A stretch of 64,000 nt of DNA from Melitaea cinxia (lineage: Eukaryota; Arthropoda; Insecta; Lepidoptera; Nymphalidae), in assembly GCF_905220565.1 (NCBI RefSeq), contig NC_059423.1:3406001-3470000 (forward strand), written 5' to 3'. Below are positions 23,582-37,235 of this stretch, piece by piece (position 1 is the first letter of the stretch; every line of letters starts with the position of its first letter). The position numbers and the translations under genes are program-made. Below the pieces are notes generated by a model. It did no database searches. It was given only the letters and a program-made list of their open reading frames with translations, and was not told the DNA's origin.

Positions 23582-24150
23582 CGAAAAAAAAACCGACTTC
23601 AATTACATCGACGAGTAATACAACGTAGATCGACGAAAAAAATAGTCAAGTAACTACGCGTTATCAAAGATTACTCAAAAAGTAGTTATCAAATCTTAAT
23701 AAAATTTATATGTGACCACATAACAAACATCAGCTTTCGATTAAATTAAAAATTATTAAAATCGGTACATCCAGTAAAAAGTTATTGTGGATTTTTAAGA
23801 GTTTCCCTCGATTTGTCTGGAATCCCATCATCAGATCCTGGTTTTCTTATCATGGTACTAAACTAGGAATATCTTCTTTCCAACAAAAAAAAGAATTATC
23901 AAAATCGGTACACCCAGTAAAAAGTTATTGCGGATTTTCAAGATTTTCCCTCGATTTCTCTAGGATCCCATCATCAGATCCTGTTTTCCTTATCATGGTA
24001 CTAAACTTGGGATATCTCCTTTCCAACAAAAAAAGAATTATCAAAATCGGTACATCCAGTAGAAAGTTATGCGGTATAATACAACGTAAGTCGACGAAAA
24101 AAGCGTCAAGTAAAAACGCAACGCATTAGATCTCAAATAAATTTAAATTG
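23582..24150 (+). repeat. Interspersed repeat family 4
   Basis: GCAAACGAAAAAAAAACCGACTTCAATTACATCG ... with internal doublets (AAAATCGGTACA(T/C)CCAGTAAAAAG three times). Copies: 37540-37990, 51380-51955 (inverted), 53738-54130, 62200-62430 (partial, inverted). It abuts the 3' UTR of the ITAM receptor. Confidence 0.7.
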
Positions 24151-24186
24151 GACCAATTGACACACACCACCATTCGATTAAAAAAT

Positions 24187-24192
24187 TTTATT
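24187..24192 (-). terminator. Candidate poly(A) signal of the ITAM receptor
   Basis: AATAAA on the - strand, 32 nt after the stop codon; another AATAAA overlaps the stop itself. Immediately beyond lies a common interspersed repeat, so the 3' UTR is probably very short. Confidence 0.45.
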
Positions 24193-24223
24193 TAAAATAA
24201 AACAATATCTCAAAAAGTATAAT

Positions 24224-24619
24224 TTATTTGTCAACAACGGCGTAATATAAGTCAGATCCAGTATCGTTAAAATTATCGTAAGTTTTGTAATTTTTTTCAT
24301 TTAAATTTACGTAATTTGAATTAAACTCTTCTTTCAGATTCTCATAAGGTATCGATTCCTTTTGATTAGTACGTTTTCTATCTGTAACATTTTCGTAAAT
24401 ATTTCTTTTACCTGTGTTGCAATACTCATTGGTAGTTAATTTTTTTCGATTTTTCTTAGGTATTGGTGCCGTATAGAGGGCTACGTAGGGATCGCTATAG
24501 TTTGAACTGACGGGTGCTGTGTCAGTGTAATATACATCGGCCGGATTCGAATACGTCTCATCCGTAATTATAACATTAGACTTTTTATTAGATGTGTTAC
24601 AGCGTACTATTGTGTTTTG
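24224..24619 (-). CDS. Cytoplasmic tail exon with ITAM
   Basis: Acceptor AAATTTTCAG at 24620, phase 0; stop TAA at 24224-24226; 131 residues. The frame stays open further upstream only because it runs into a common repeat, so the acceptor rather than the upstream ATG sets the exon start. It holds 14 tyrosines (tail positions 23, 30, 31, 41, 45, 49, 66, 75, 92, 103, 111, 114, 125, 126). Y92-ENL and Y103-VNL are seven residues apart, which fits the ITAM consensus YxxL/I-x(6-8)-YxxL/I. Y66, Y75, Y92, Y103 and Y114 are each followed by x-N, the Grb2/Drk SH2 preference. Y45-VAL is a further YxxL. Confidence 0.82.
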   Translation of the reverse strand, partial: QNTIVRCNTSNKKSNVIITDETYSNPADVYYTDTAPVSSNYSDPYVALYTAPIPKKNRKKLTTNEYCNTGKRNIYENVTDRKRTNQKESIPYENLKEEFNSNYVNLNEKNYKTYDNFNDTGSDLYYAVVDK

Positions 24620-27600
24620 CTGAAAATTTAATGGTATAAAATTATTTTTGAAATGAAAAAAAAAACCGGCCAAAGGCGAGTTGGACTCGCGCACCGAGGG
24701 TTCCGTACAAAAATTATTAAAGATATTTTTATTATATGATTTAACTAGAAAATTATACTTTTCGCAATTTTTCCTTTATCTGTGCTATAAGACGTTGCTT
24801 CGTACCAAATTTTAAGATTCTGAGTTCATAGAAAGTACCCTGTAGGTTTTGATTCCCTTGCGAGTGTCAAAATTTGCAGCATAAGCGGCTGTTTCTTTTG
24901 ATTGCCTTGACTTAGGAGTTTGTGGCGACATCTATCGCGCGAAATACGAACGACTACAAACAACGTAATTAGAGAAAACTAAAGTATGCTACATCGCGCT
25001 ATCAGAGTTTTCAAAGTGATTAAGTATATATACAAGATCCCGACAACAACCGTCGGGCCGGTAGCCCACCAGACACAATAACCGTCTGGTCGGAGGATCC
25101 TCTCTTTGCGATGGCGGACGAGAACTTCACAACCTATACCATCACACGCTACCAAAAGTTTAATTTTTTTCACAGCTCTAAGGGACAGTAGACCTGAGTA
25201 TTTAATAATTTCAGCTTGATACCTCCACGCGTTCCTGAGAAAAAGGGTCTTGACAGAGAGGCGGACAACAAAGTGATCCTATAAGGGTTCTGTTTTTTCC
25301 TTTTTGAGATACGGAACCCTAAAAACGTCTCGCATTCAAAAGCCCCCAGTTAGACTTACTCCTGCATCGGAGATACGGAAACAGAATATACAAGCACAAA
25401 TCGTGTGCGGGGATCGAACCCACAACCGCAAGCACAACAGCCATAAGCTAGTTCTGTGACCGATGCGCTAACGCAGTAAATTTTAGGTATATTATTATTT
25501 TTTCGTTTTAAAAGGACAATTTTTATGTTTTTCTATGACATACATTTACAAATCAGGTAAGCAAGGCGCTTGCGATGATTCTGGTGTTGCAGACGTCTAT
25601 AGAATACGATAAACGCGTACCACCAGGTGGGCTGTACGCTTGTTTGGCACCTTTATAGTATAAAAACTGTACTGTACTATGTGGCTACGGTACTAAAGAA
25701 TATAGCCACCCCCTATCTTCCCGTGGGTGTCGTAAGAGGCGACTAAGGGATAACACAGTTCCACTACCACCTTGGAACTTAAAAAGCCGACCGGTGGCGG
25801 GATAACCATCCAACTGCTGGCTTTGAAATACACAGGCCGAAGACGGGCAGCAGCGTCTTCGGTGCGACAAAGCCAGCCCTGCGGCCACCAACCCGCCTGC
25901 CCAGCGTGGTGACTATGAGCAACACACATGAGTTCACGTTATTTTCGGCGTAAACTTGTGGAGGCCTATGTCCAGTAGTAGACTGTATAGGCTGTAATGA
26001 TGATGATGATGACGATAGTATAAAAAGTAGTAAGTAATACTGAAAAACCTTACCTGCTGAGTGACAACCTTATTACTACGACAAGCCATCGCCATTAGTA
26101 TCAAAAAGGTTATGAGAATAATTACAGCTAGTATAGCAATTACAATGTACATTGTATTACTTTTTTGTTCTAATTTTTCCGTTTTACCTATTTTATCAGT
26201 TATATTATCTGAAAAAAAAATTTCAATCAACTCAATAAATGATTTTATATTATAACTGGCTGACCCGGAGAACTTCGTATCGCCTAACAGTCGATTCTTT
26301 AATTTTATTAATTTTTTTTTTTAGAATTTTTCTCTACGTAAGAACCATCCTCGTACTTCAAGGAATATTTTAAAAAAAGAATTAGCGAAATCGGTCCAAC
26401 CGTTCTCGAGTTTTGCGCTTAGCAACACATTCAGCGACTCATTTTTATATTATAGATATTTATTTCGTTATTAATACACAGTTAACGAACGTCAAATATT
26501 ATCTGCATTTTCATTAAAAACTAACAAGAACAAAATGTCAAGATGGCAAAAACAAGAGTCAGTTCAATAATTCCTACACATTAACATTAGGTACATAAGT
26601 ATTGTATATGCTTATACCAGAAACAAAAGGCTTTTTTATTTTATTTTATATGTACCAGCAACCTTAACTACAGTAATTGTTAGAATGAGCATACATACAT
26701 AATTCTCTCTATTTCTGCCACTCTAAATTGTACCTGTTGCGCTGGCGGTTGCGGGTTCGATCCCCGCACATGACAAACATTTGTATTGACCATACAGGTG
26801 TTTGCCGTAGTCTGGGTGTTCGTGCAGTTCTTATGGATCTCCCCACCGTGCCTCGGAGAGCACGTTAAGCCGTCGGTCCCGATTTATATCATGTACACCA
26901 GATAGCGATCGTTACTGCGGGGAAATATCCGCCAACCCGCATTGGAGCAGCGTGGTGGATTAAGGTCTGATCCTTCCTGATGGGAAAGAGGCCTATGCCC
27001 AGTAGTGGGATATTACAGGCTGAAGCGACTCTTACGTTGAACAAAAAGATAAAGAATGTACCTTTGACGCTTAAGTAGACCGTTTTAAATCCTTTTTCTT
27101 TATGTTCCTCTTTTGTTTTTTCTACATAGTGACATACAAGTGCCTTAATCTGACTCTGTGAATGTAATACCATTTCAATGTTGGCACTCTGTGAATTTGT
27201 AGAACAATTTGTAGATTTTCCATCTTTAGTGTTTTTTTCTGTAAAAATCATAATTAAAAATAAAAAAATAACGTCGCTACTTTCTGAATCTGAAATTAAT
27301 TATCGCTCGGAAGAATTGCGTTATGCGTTAGTTAAGTTAATAACATTAAATTTAACAATTAAAATACAAATTAATTTAAACAATTCAATAAAATCGATTA
27401 AAAATAATAATAATTCTGTCTAATTAATGAAATAATCAAATTTAAACATTTATAAAACAAACATTCAATAACAGTCAAAAAATAACACATTTATTTTAAT
27501 TACACTTAAAATCAATTTCAATATAAAAAAAAAAATTCAATATGTCAGATTGAATAAATATAACTTTATACTGTAATTTAATTTTACAGACTGAAAAAGA

Positions 27601-30600
27601 TCACCCAAACAATTAAGTAGGTACACAATTTATAACAAACTCTAGTGAACCCTGCTGAAAGTTCCAGACAGATCCAAATATAAAACGATGATTGATGAGA
27701 AGTTTTAAACTATTGTGTATTTCAAACAGGGATTCCAAATACCTACTTTACTCAAATTTTAGATACGTTAAAATACAATTTTTATCTGGGAATTTTTCAA
27801 TATGTATGTCCTTATCAATAAGGCATAGCAACGTTAACCGGGTCAGAGAGTGTCAGTATATTTATATAACTAAGCATTTAAGTTACCGTCGTTGGTGCTA
27901 ACGGCAGCAGTTGTTTTTGGATCTGAAAGAAAAACAAAAGTATATAATAATTTTATTAAATTTATATAATACTTTTCTGGGATCTTTAAGTCGCGAGTGA
28001 ATAGGTTACTTCTAGGTAAGCGTGCTCCATCTCAGACCGCATTTTCACTTATCATCAGGTGAAATAGTGGTCAAACGCAAGCCTATCATGGTACAAAAAT
28101 AAAAATAAAACTAGCTTTTACCCACAGCTTCGCTTGCGTTAATTTTTAAGCTATTGCATAGCTTCTATCACGGGCCTTGAGCGCGGGGACTGAATCTAGA
28201 AATTCCGTAACGAAAAAACCTCACGTTCCCCACTCCGACGGGCACGGAGGTGTGGCTTGAAGGCCGTGCATCGTCTAACATCGTTTAAGTTCGGCAGTCT
28301 TCGACACGGCGTTGTGTGCGTGCGATTAGACATATTGTATGACTCTACGAAACTCGCACGAATCGAGACGAGTATTTTCTAGGTATTTAGAGGATATTAA
28401 GTCGCAAACTTATGTTTCTTATTTCAGTTATCATAAACCTATTGTAATGATTTTGTAATAATTTCAAATATTTTATACGCTTTTGATAAAATATCTTTAC
28501 AATAAGTAGTGATTTTGACTATTTTTGGTGCTATGGATCTGTGTTTACATTTTAATGAATTGTTTGTAAAATCAAATTTATTTTGTATTATACATTTTAT
28601 TTTATATTTTCATACTTATTGTAAGCAAATAATTATTTGAGAAGATTGCCTTTTTATTTCTTAAATACGGATTGTCAAAAGCATTTGTTTCCGGTCGTTG
28701 GTTATAAATAGTTGTTGGCTTATTAAAAAGGGCAGTCTTCTGATATCAACGGTACAGAATAGAAGTCGAAAAAGAAGTTGTAATAGTAAAGTTGAAGTAA
28801 GTTGTGTGGTGACTATGGGCAAAACACATGAGTTCACGTTATTTTTGGCGTAAACTTGTGGAGACCTGTGTCCAGCAGTGGACTGTATAGGCTGTAATGA
28901 TGAAGTTGTGTGAAGTGGAGGATATCAAGTGTGAATAAAGTTATTTGTAACAACTGGAGTTTGTTATTTCACAACAAGTCAGAAGTGCGATCAGGACCCA
29001 AGTTAAGGAACGAAAAAGAAAAAAATAATTTTTTATGACCATAAGGCTTTAGGATTTTTTTGGTTCTTCATAATGGATTTTATATATGATGTTGAATTGG
29101 ATGCTTTCTATAAAGTTACATTGGATAAATAATTTTATCAGTTTTTATTATAGATTACCCACATATATTTAACATTTTATTGGGTTATGAATTTTACTAA
29201 GTATTAAAGATTATTAAAATGAAGAGATAATTAGAATTATTATGTATGCTCCAGCAATAATTTTACGTGTATTTATTTAAAAGCCAAGCGTGCTTATCGA
29301 TAGAGGTCATGTGTACCTAGCGAGCCATGTGAGCTCTAGTTATTTAGAAGCCAAGTGTGCTTATCGATAGAGGTCATGTGTACCTAGCGAGCCGAGTGAA
29401 CTCTAGTTATTTAGGAAGCCAAGTGTGCTTATCGATAGAGGTCATGTGTACCTAGCGAGCCAAGTGAACTCTAGTTATTTAGGAAGCCAAGTGTGCTTAT
29501 CGATAGAGGTCATGTGTACCTAGCGAGCCATGTGAGCTCTACTTATTTAGAAGCCAAGTGTGCTTATCGATAGAGGTCATGTGTACCTAGCGAGCCAAGT
29601 GAACTCTAGTTATTTAGGAAGCCAAGTGTGCTTATCGATAGAGGTCATGTGTACCTAGCGAGCCATGTGAGCTCTAGTTATTTAGAAGCCAAGTGTGCTT
29701 ATCGATAGAGGTCATGTGTACCTAGCGAGCCATGTGAGCTCTACTTATTTAGAAGCCAAGTGTGCTTATCGATAGAGGTCATGTGTACCTAGCGAGCCAT
29801 GTGAGCTCTACTTATTTAGAAGCCAAGTGTGCTTATCGATAGAGGTCATGTGTACCTAGCGAGCCGAGTGAACTCTAGTTATTTAGGAAGCCAAGTGTGC
29901 TTATCGATAGAGGTCATGTGTATCTAGCGAGCCATGTGAGCTCTAGTTATTTAGAAGCCAAGTGTGCTTATCGATAGAGGTCATGTGTACCTAGCGAGCC
30001 ATGTGAGCTCTACTTATTTAGAAGCCAAGTGTGCTTATCGATAGAGGTCATGTGTACCTAGCGAGCCATGTGAGCTCTAGTTATTTAGAAGCCAAGTGTG
30101 CTTATCAATATATCAATAACAAGCTAAATCTATCAAATTAAATGAAATCTTAGGAGGATTTATGTGTGTAGAAAAATATTTTACGCACATCTTTTATTTA
30201 GTTTTTATTTTAATGATACGAATCTAATATTGATTCTTTTTTGGCAATGAACTCCGACAAAGCAATGACTCCTAAGGAGGAGCGCCAAGGTCAAGGAGAA
30301 ATTAAAGGAAGCGAAATTCCGCGACTAAGACCGATAAGGTGCGGTCTGGGACTAAATCAAAGAGGAGACGCGGGCTGGCGCCCAGCCTGTCCGCGTTCAG
30401 CAGTGAATATTCGAGTGACGACAGGTCAGATGAAAAAGAACTTGCAACTGGTCCACAAAAGAGGTACTGCAACTATTTGATACCCTACAAAAAAAAAATA
30501 CGTCACATAAGGTAATATAATCGTTATAATATAATTGTCATGTTGGTATTCGGTCCGGCTAGTAAATCTCAAATTATTTATAGTGGTATTAAGAAAGTAA

Positions 30601-33600
30601 ATGAATATGCTGCCATTTACGAATGAAATGAGAAGCAGACCATACATTTTACTTTACAAAAACTTTCTGGTTAGGCAAAGAGGTGGTTTGATCCTCTTCC
30701 AAGCGTTAAGAGGGCGTTTCCTAACGATTAAAATTATGGTCAGCTTCTTGAAGAAATGTTAGCCTGAATCCCGATTTGAAGTAATAATTGCTTTTATTTA
30801 AGAACAATTTTCAATCGATTTAGTGAAATATTTTAGTTTAAAAATATTAATTATTCGTTTATTAGTTACTAGCGACTCGCCCCGGCTTCGCACGGGTGCA
30901 ATGCTGATACTAAATATACTAGAGAATGTCTTTATTTATAGTATGAAGCTAGCTTATATAGCATGGTTATTAACATAATAACAACATTCAAATATACGTA
31001 GTTAGATTACGCGTTGTTGCAGAATGCGTTGAAGAAATAAAGGTTCACTGCTCGTTCCTCGTAGGTGATAGCGTGATAATTTGTAGCCTATATGTTGACC
31101 CGACTTCTTAATAATATCCGTGCCAAATTTGAAGTAAATCCATGCAGTACTTTTTAAGTTTGTCCCGGACATACATATAGACAAACGGACGAAAGATCTA
31201 AGAGCTGTATTTTTGGTTTCGGTATCGATTTTAGATCACACCAAACCACCACGTATTCAAAAAAAAAAAATTCAATGTACAGTTTGACTTTCCTGCCATT
31301 TTACTATATGTATAGATTTTGTTAGTTTAGAAGTAGTTTTCGCGTGAAAGCGAAACAAAGTAACAGCTAGTTTTTTTTTTTTTTTAAACAAATAAGTAGG
31401 TAGGATTTTCTAAGTATATTTATTAGTAAACTTAAGTTACACTTTATTAACAGTGCGTTTGAAAGTTAAATTTTACTAGCTCATGAATAGTTACATTTTA
31501 AGGCAGCCTTCAAAGGATAAATGAATGAACAGAGTTATTGTTCTTTACTCCTTATTTGAAATTAAATTCATAGATTTCGACTTAATTCCTTGCAAAAAAA
31601 TCAATATTGGAATCATAGATACTATTTTGTTTCCTTAGTTTTGGTCGTTTGTTAAGCACAGGGAACTTCACTTTTTATACTCATAATTTGATGGTACATT
31701 TATAGGCGTGAACTGTCAAGCGGGTTAGACAAGGTATAATCAAACCTAAAAATTTCCAGACAAATGTCACATAGTTGGGTTATGCGTTGATTATAGGGCC
31801 CTTTATAATGAGACTAGAAAATATTGTTTCAATTTACCCTCTTTCGAGTTAGAAACGTTAGCAGTCGTGTGCGCGTTAAAGAAATTTAGAGTTTATTTAT
31901 GAGGATTAGAATCTTGGTAGTGACAGATTGTAAAGCTCTCTGGACTAAACTAACCAAGCGCGATCTCATTCCCCGGATTGCGAGATTGTAATTATATCAG
32001 CAAATTTAATTCCAGTATAGAATTGAGCCACAATACTAATCTATAATACTATCACCTAAAGTGACTGAAAACTCGATAACTGTGTATAGTATTAAAACTA
32101 GTGATTAGCACTTAACCTTACAAATAACTAACCCAAATATTTCCAAAATTTCCCAAAACAACTGATACTATTCAATATGTTTACTGGTTTCAATAGTTTG
32201 TTAAAAATATGATTTAACGTGTATTAAATGTGCATATAATAAAGACGACACATAACGATGTAAAACGACCAATTGGCCGCTTAAGATACAAAACTACTAC
32301 TGTATTTATGAAATATTTTATGACTTTGTGTTACCATTACGAATAGTGTCGGATCGAGGTAGCTCATTCACTTTAACCGGTTTCATATAACGAATGCAGT
32401 TGCGATGCATAATCACTAATCAGATAATTCTAGGTTCAATATATGTATGTGTAAAAAAACGAAAATCAATTTGAGATCAAATAATGACCGAATGTAATGA
32501 TTAAAACTTCAAAAATAATTATTTAATAATAATCCGTTATTAATACTTTAATTCTTTATACATTTTAATACACATTTATTTGTACGTGCGTCAGGAGACC
32601 GCACGTAGTAGGACGGCCGAATGTAATGATTTTGTAATAATTTCAAATATTTTATACGCTTTTGATAAAATATCTTTACAATAAGTAGTGATTTTGACTA
32701 TTTTTGGTGCTATGGATCTGTGTTTACATTTTAATGAATTGTTTGTAAAATCAAATTTATTTTGTATTATACATTTTATTTTATATTTTCATACTTATTG
32801 TAAGCAAATAATTATTTGAGAAGATTGCCTTTTTATTTCTTAAATACGGATTGTCAAAAGCATTTGTTTCCGGTCGTTGGTTATAAATAGTTGTTGGCTT
32901 ATTAAAAAGGGCAGTCTTCTGATATCAACGGTACAGAATAGAAGTCGAAAAAGAAGTTGTAATAGTAAAGTTGAAGTAAGTTGTGTGAAGTGGAGGATAT
33001 CAAGTGTGAATAAAGTTATTTGTAACAACTGGAGTTTGTTATTTCACAACACTATAGTTTCAATGATAAATATTCCTGAATAACGAACAGCTACTGTAAG
33101 ATAATAAAACCCACACGTATTGTAAAATAATAAAAATATTTTAAACAATATTAACTTTTTATTTATTTAATAAAAGAAAAAATTGTTTTCTTATCGGTCA
33201 CCACGCTCAAAAAGTGTAACTTGAATTAATATCAAAGAAAAAGAAATACTGCATAAATAAAATAAATAAATAATCATAATTGCATAAGTTGATACAAAAT
33301 GCTATGCAATAGCTTTACCGCGGCAGTCCCCGAGTGCCACACGTCTTTTTTTTTTAATAAAATGTATCCTATGTTACTTCTAATACCTCCTAGAACATGT
33401 TTACAAAGTTTCATGATTATCGGTTAAGTAGTTTTTGCGTGAAAACCTAACAAAAAACTTACACACATTTATAATATTATATAAATAAAAATATATACGG
33501 ATAATGAACTTCATGAGGTATGTGTTTAGATAAAAAATTAATACATTAGTTTTACGACAATTAACGGGAAATTCAGGCTTATATTTATACTATTATTGTA

Positions 33601-36600
33601 AATCTGATGCCGTGTGGTGTCGGGCGAGTAGAATAGCACCAACCCCTTTCTTCCCGTGGGGGTCGTAAAAGGCGACCGAAGGATAAACCTGGCCCAAAAT
33701 CATCAGGGTCCTGGAGAAGGAAAACTTAATTTGAAACACGGAATGGGGTCTCCGTCAAGCATTCATAGCACCGCTCAAGCAAGCAGGACAACGTCTGCCG
33801 GGTCCGCTAGTAAACTATAATTTTCAAATTTACATGTAGTGAATAGAAGTAATCCATAAATAAAAAGAAATAGGATATTGAAATACAAAAGTAACTAATA
33901 AACTTTTATCTCTTGGATACCGCCATCGGTCAGGTATTGTAGCTTTAACAGAAACTGGCGAAACAGTGCCAAAGTATAGATACTTAAAATATAGCTTAAA
34001 AACTGAGTAATGATTTGTTACCTACCTGTCTCCCAGTACACATTAAATTTAGGTAATTTCGGATCGATGTTGTCCAAGATACAACACCAATTGATATTTT
34101 CTCCTTCATCATATTCGTAATTTATGGTATCATTTGTTTTATTTATAATTTTATTCTCATTAAGACCCTCTATTCTAAATACTGAAAAAACAATAATTAT
34201 TAAGTAATAAAACGAAACGAAAGTTATGTTTAACAACCAAGTTATACCGAGACCGGTGTCGGTCGACAGTATCAATTCTGAAGTTCTTTGGGATTATGGC
34301 CGAATCAGCTTTCAGAGGAAGCTGATAGGAGGATTCGATTGGGCTGGGCGGCGTTTGGTAGACTTCGTCGAGTCTTCTCTTCGAAGATTCCGCAATATTT
34401 GAAGACAAAAGTCTTCGAGCAATGCGTCCTGCCTGTGTTAACATACGGTGCCGAGACGTAGACACTGTCGAGAGGACTAGTCCACAAGTTTAAAGTCGCT
34501 CAAGGTGCAATGAAATATCGTGCACGATATTACTGGCAGTGGTCCCGGTTGTTACCATATAAGCCTAGCAATAGTATATAAGATAGCAATTGTAATTCAA
34601 CGTAGGGAATACATCCGCCAACCTACAGAGGAGCAGGGTGGTGGATTAAGCTTCGATCCTTCTCCTACGTAGAGAAAGAGGCCGTCGTAAGCGTCATAAA
34701 TAATTAGTTTTAGGCTAAGTTATTTTCCAACGAACTATTGAACTTCTGTGTGGAACGAAAGTGGTCGTGTGTGGACATGGAAATACTTCCTCTAGACAGT
34801 TATACATTTGTGAGTGATGCGCACGGCTGTCGGCGCTGGCTCGATCACTGCGTGACGACCGACGCGGCCAGTCGCTCGATTTGTAATGTTGCGATACTAT
34901 ATGATGTTTACTGGTCTGATCACTTGCCTTTAATTGTTGAGTGTAATTTTCAACTTATAACGCCTAAGTTGACATCCCCTAACACCAGGGTTAATAAAGT
35001 TATTTGGGGGGAAAGAAGCTCAGAACAGACCAGTAAATACTCGAAGTTGTGTCAAAATGAGCTTAGTAAGATAGTGTTTCCTGCGCATTTTTGCGAATGC
35101 ACCGATGGTTTCTGTAGCGACATTAAACATAGATACGATTTAAAACTAATGTATGATAACATAGTGCAAATACTTAGAGAGGCGGCTGTGAACTCCTATG
35201 TGGGCCCTACTTTTCGAAAACATAGATCTGTACCGGGATGGAATATGCATGTCAGTGACGCTCACAGGACGGCACGATTATTCTATCAAAATTGGCTTCT
35301 TATGGGTAAGCCAAAGGGGGGATCGGTTTATGAGGAGATGAAGGAAAGCAGACGGGTTTTTAAGTCAAAATTAAAATTGTGTCAGGAAAATGAAAATCAA
35401 ATAAAGTTAGATATCATAGCGCAACATCACGCAAGTAAAAATTTTAGTAAATTTTGGAAGAAAACAAACAAATTGAATCCAAAGTCAAATAGCCGCCCTG
35501 CGAGCGTTGCTGGCTTTCACGAACCCCGTGATATAGCAAACTTTTTTAGACAACATTTCAAGGTTGATCTATCGAGCAGCTCCGGTACTCGGATGCTCAA
35601 TACTGTGCAACCGAAGTCAATAAGCGTTAGATTTTCCGCTAACGATGTAAAGAGGGTCATAAGTCAGATGGTACGAGGTAAGTCACCCGGTCACGATGGG
35701 CTCAGTATTGAGCATCTGAAGTATGCAGAGCCTGACTTGTCTAGAGTTCTCGCTATGTTTTTTAACTTATGTATAAGTCACAGTTATCTGCCAGAGGGTC
35801 TTATGTACACCATAGTAGTACCTATATTGAAAAATAAAACAGGGGATGTATCCGATGTGTCCAACTATAGACCAATCTCACTCGCTACGGTCATAGCTAA
35901 GGTACTGGACAGTCTGCTTGATAAGCAGTTAGAGGGGCATATTAAGCTTCAAGACTCCCAATTTGGTTTTAGACCGGGTCTTTCTACAGAGAGTGCCATC
36001 CTATGCCTCAAGCAGACTGTACAGTACTATACAGCTAGAAAAACTCCAGTTTATGCCTGTTTTCTGGATTTATCAAAAGCTTTTGATACAATACGGTATG
36101 ATGTGCTCTGGACAAAATTAAGGGAGGAGACTGATGTACCCTGCGACGTTGCATCTGTGCTAGAATACTGGTACTACAACCAACGGAATGTTGTAAAGTG
36201 GGCGGGCACGCACTCAGAAATGTACGGGTTGGAATGTGGGGTTAGACAGGGGGGCTTGACCTCTTCTCGTTTGTTTAACCTTTATATGAACGGGCTGCTT
36301 GCCGAGCTTAGAAATAGCAACATTGGCTGTCATATCGGGGGCGTCTGCGTAAATAACATCAGTTACGCTGACGATATGGTACTGTTAAGCCCGTCTATAG
36401 GTGCACTGCGCAAATTAATGCGGATTTGTGAAAGGTACGCTGAGGCCCAGGGACTCAGATATAACTCGAAGAAGAGTGAACTCCTAGTGTTTAAGGCCGG
36501 CAAGAAAGTCTATGCGAATGTGCCACCTTTATATCTTGGAGGTGTTGCTTTAAATAGAGTAGAACGTTTTAAGTATCTGGGTCACTGGGTTTCGGACAAC

Positions 36601-37204
36601 CTCAGTGATGACGAGGATGTGGAGCGAGAGCGCAGGGCACTGGCCGTGCGCTGCAACATGCTGGCCCGAAGGTTTGCAAGGTGTAGTGATAGTGTAAAAG
36701 TAACTCTGTTTAAGGCATATTGCCAATCCTTCTACACCTGCAGCCTTTGGGTCAGGTATACGCAGCGTGCGTACAACGCCCTGAGAGTCCAGTACAACAA
36801 TGCATTCAGAGTGCTGCTCGAGTTGCCGCGTTACTGCAGTGCCTCCGAAATGTTTACTACGAGGCGCGTTGATAGCTTTAAGGCTATTATTCGTAAGAGG
36901 TGTGCATCCATGCTCCGGAGGCTACGAACCAGCTCGAACGGCATTCTGAGTGCACTGGCGGACCGCTGGGACTCAGCAATACTGCGCCACTGGATACGGC
37001 TACATTCTGACTGACGAGGGTCGTGTCCAGATAGCTATTACTTTTACTTTTACTTTTGCTTGTTATTGATTTGTATTGATTTTATTTGTCGTTTGATATC
37101 TTTATTTACTTTTATTCATATTTATATTGATTTACTAACATTAGATATAAGTTGTTTTTGTAATACTAACATTAAGATATGGACTACTTATGTCTGAAAC
37201 AAAA

Positions 37205-37235
<31 letters not shown>

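Noticed and set aside
24620..24694. ATG at 24694 as start of the tail protein
   Set aside because: The 5' codons lie in a widespread repeat (CCGGCCAAAGGCGAGTTGGA in inverse), and a strong acceptor at 24,620 with matching phase explains the frame better.
29281..30108. CRISPR-like array
   Set aside because: The repeats are contiguous, without unique spacers, and the genome is eukaryotic.
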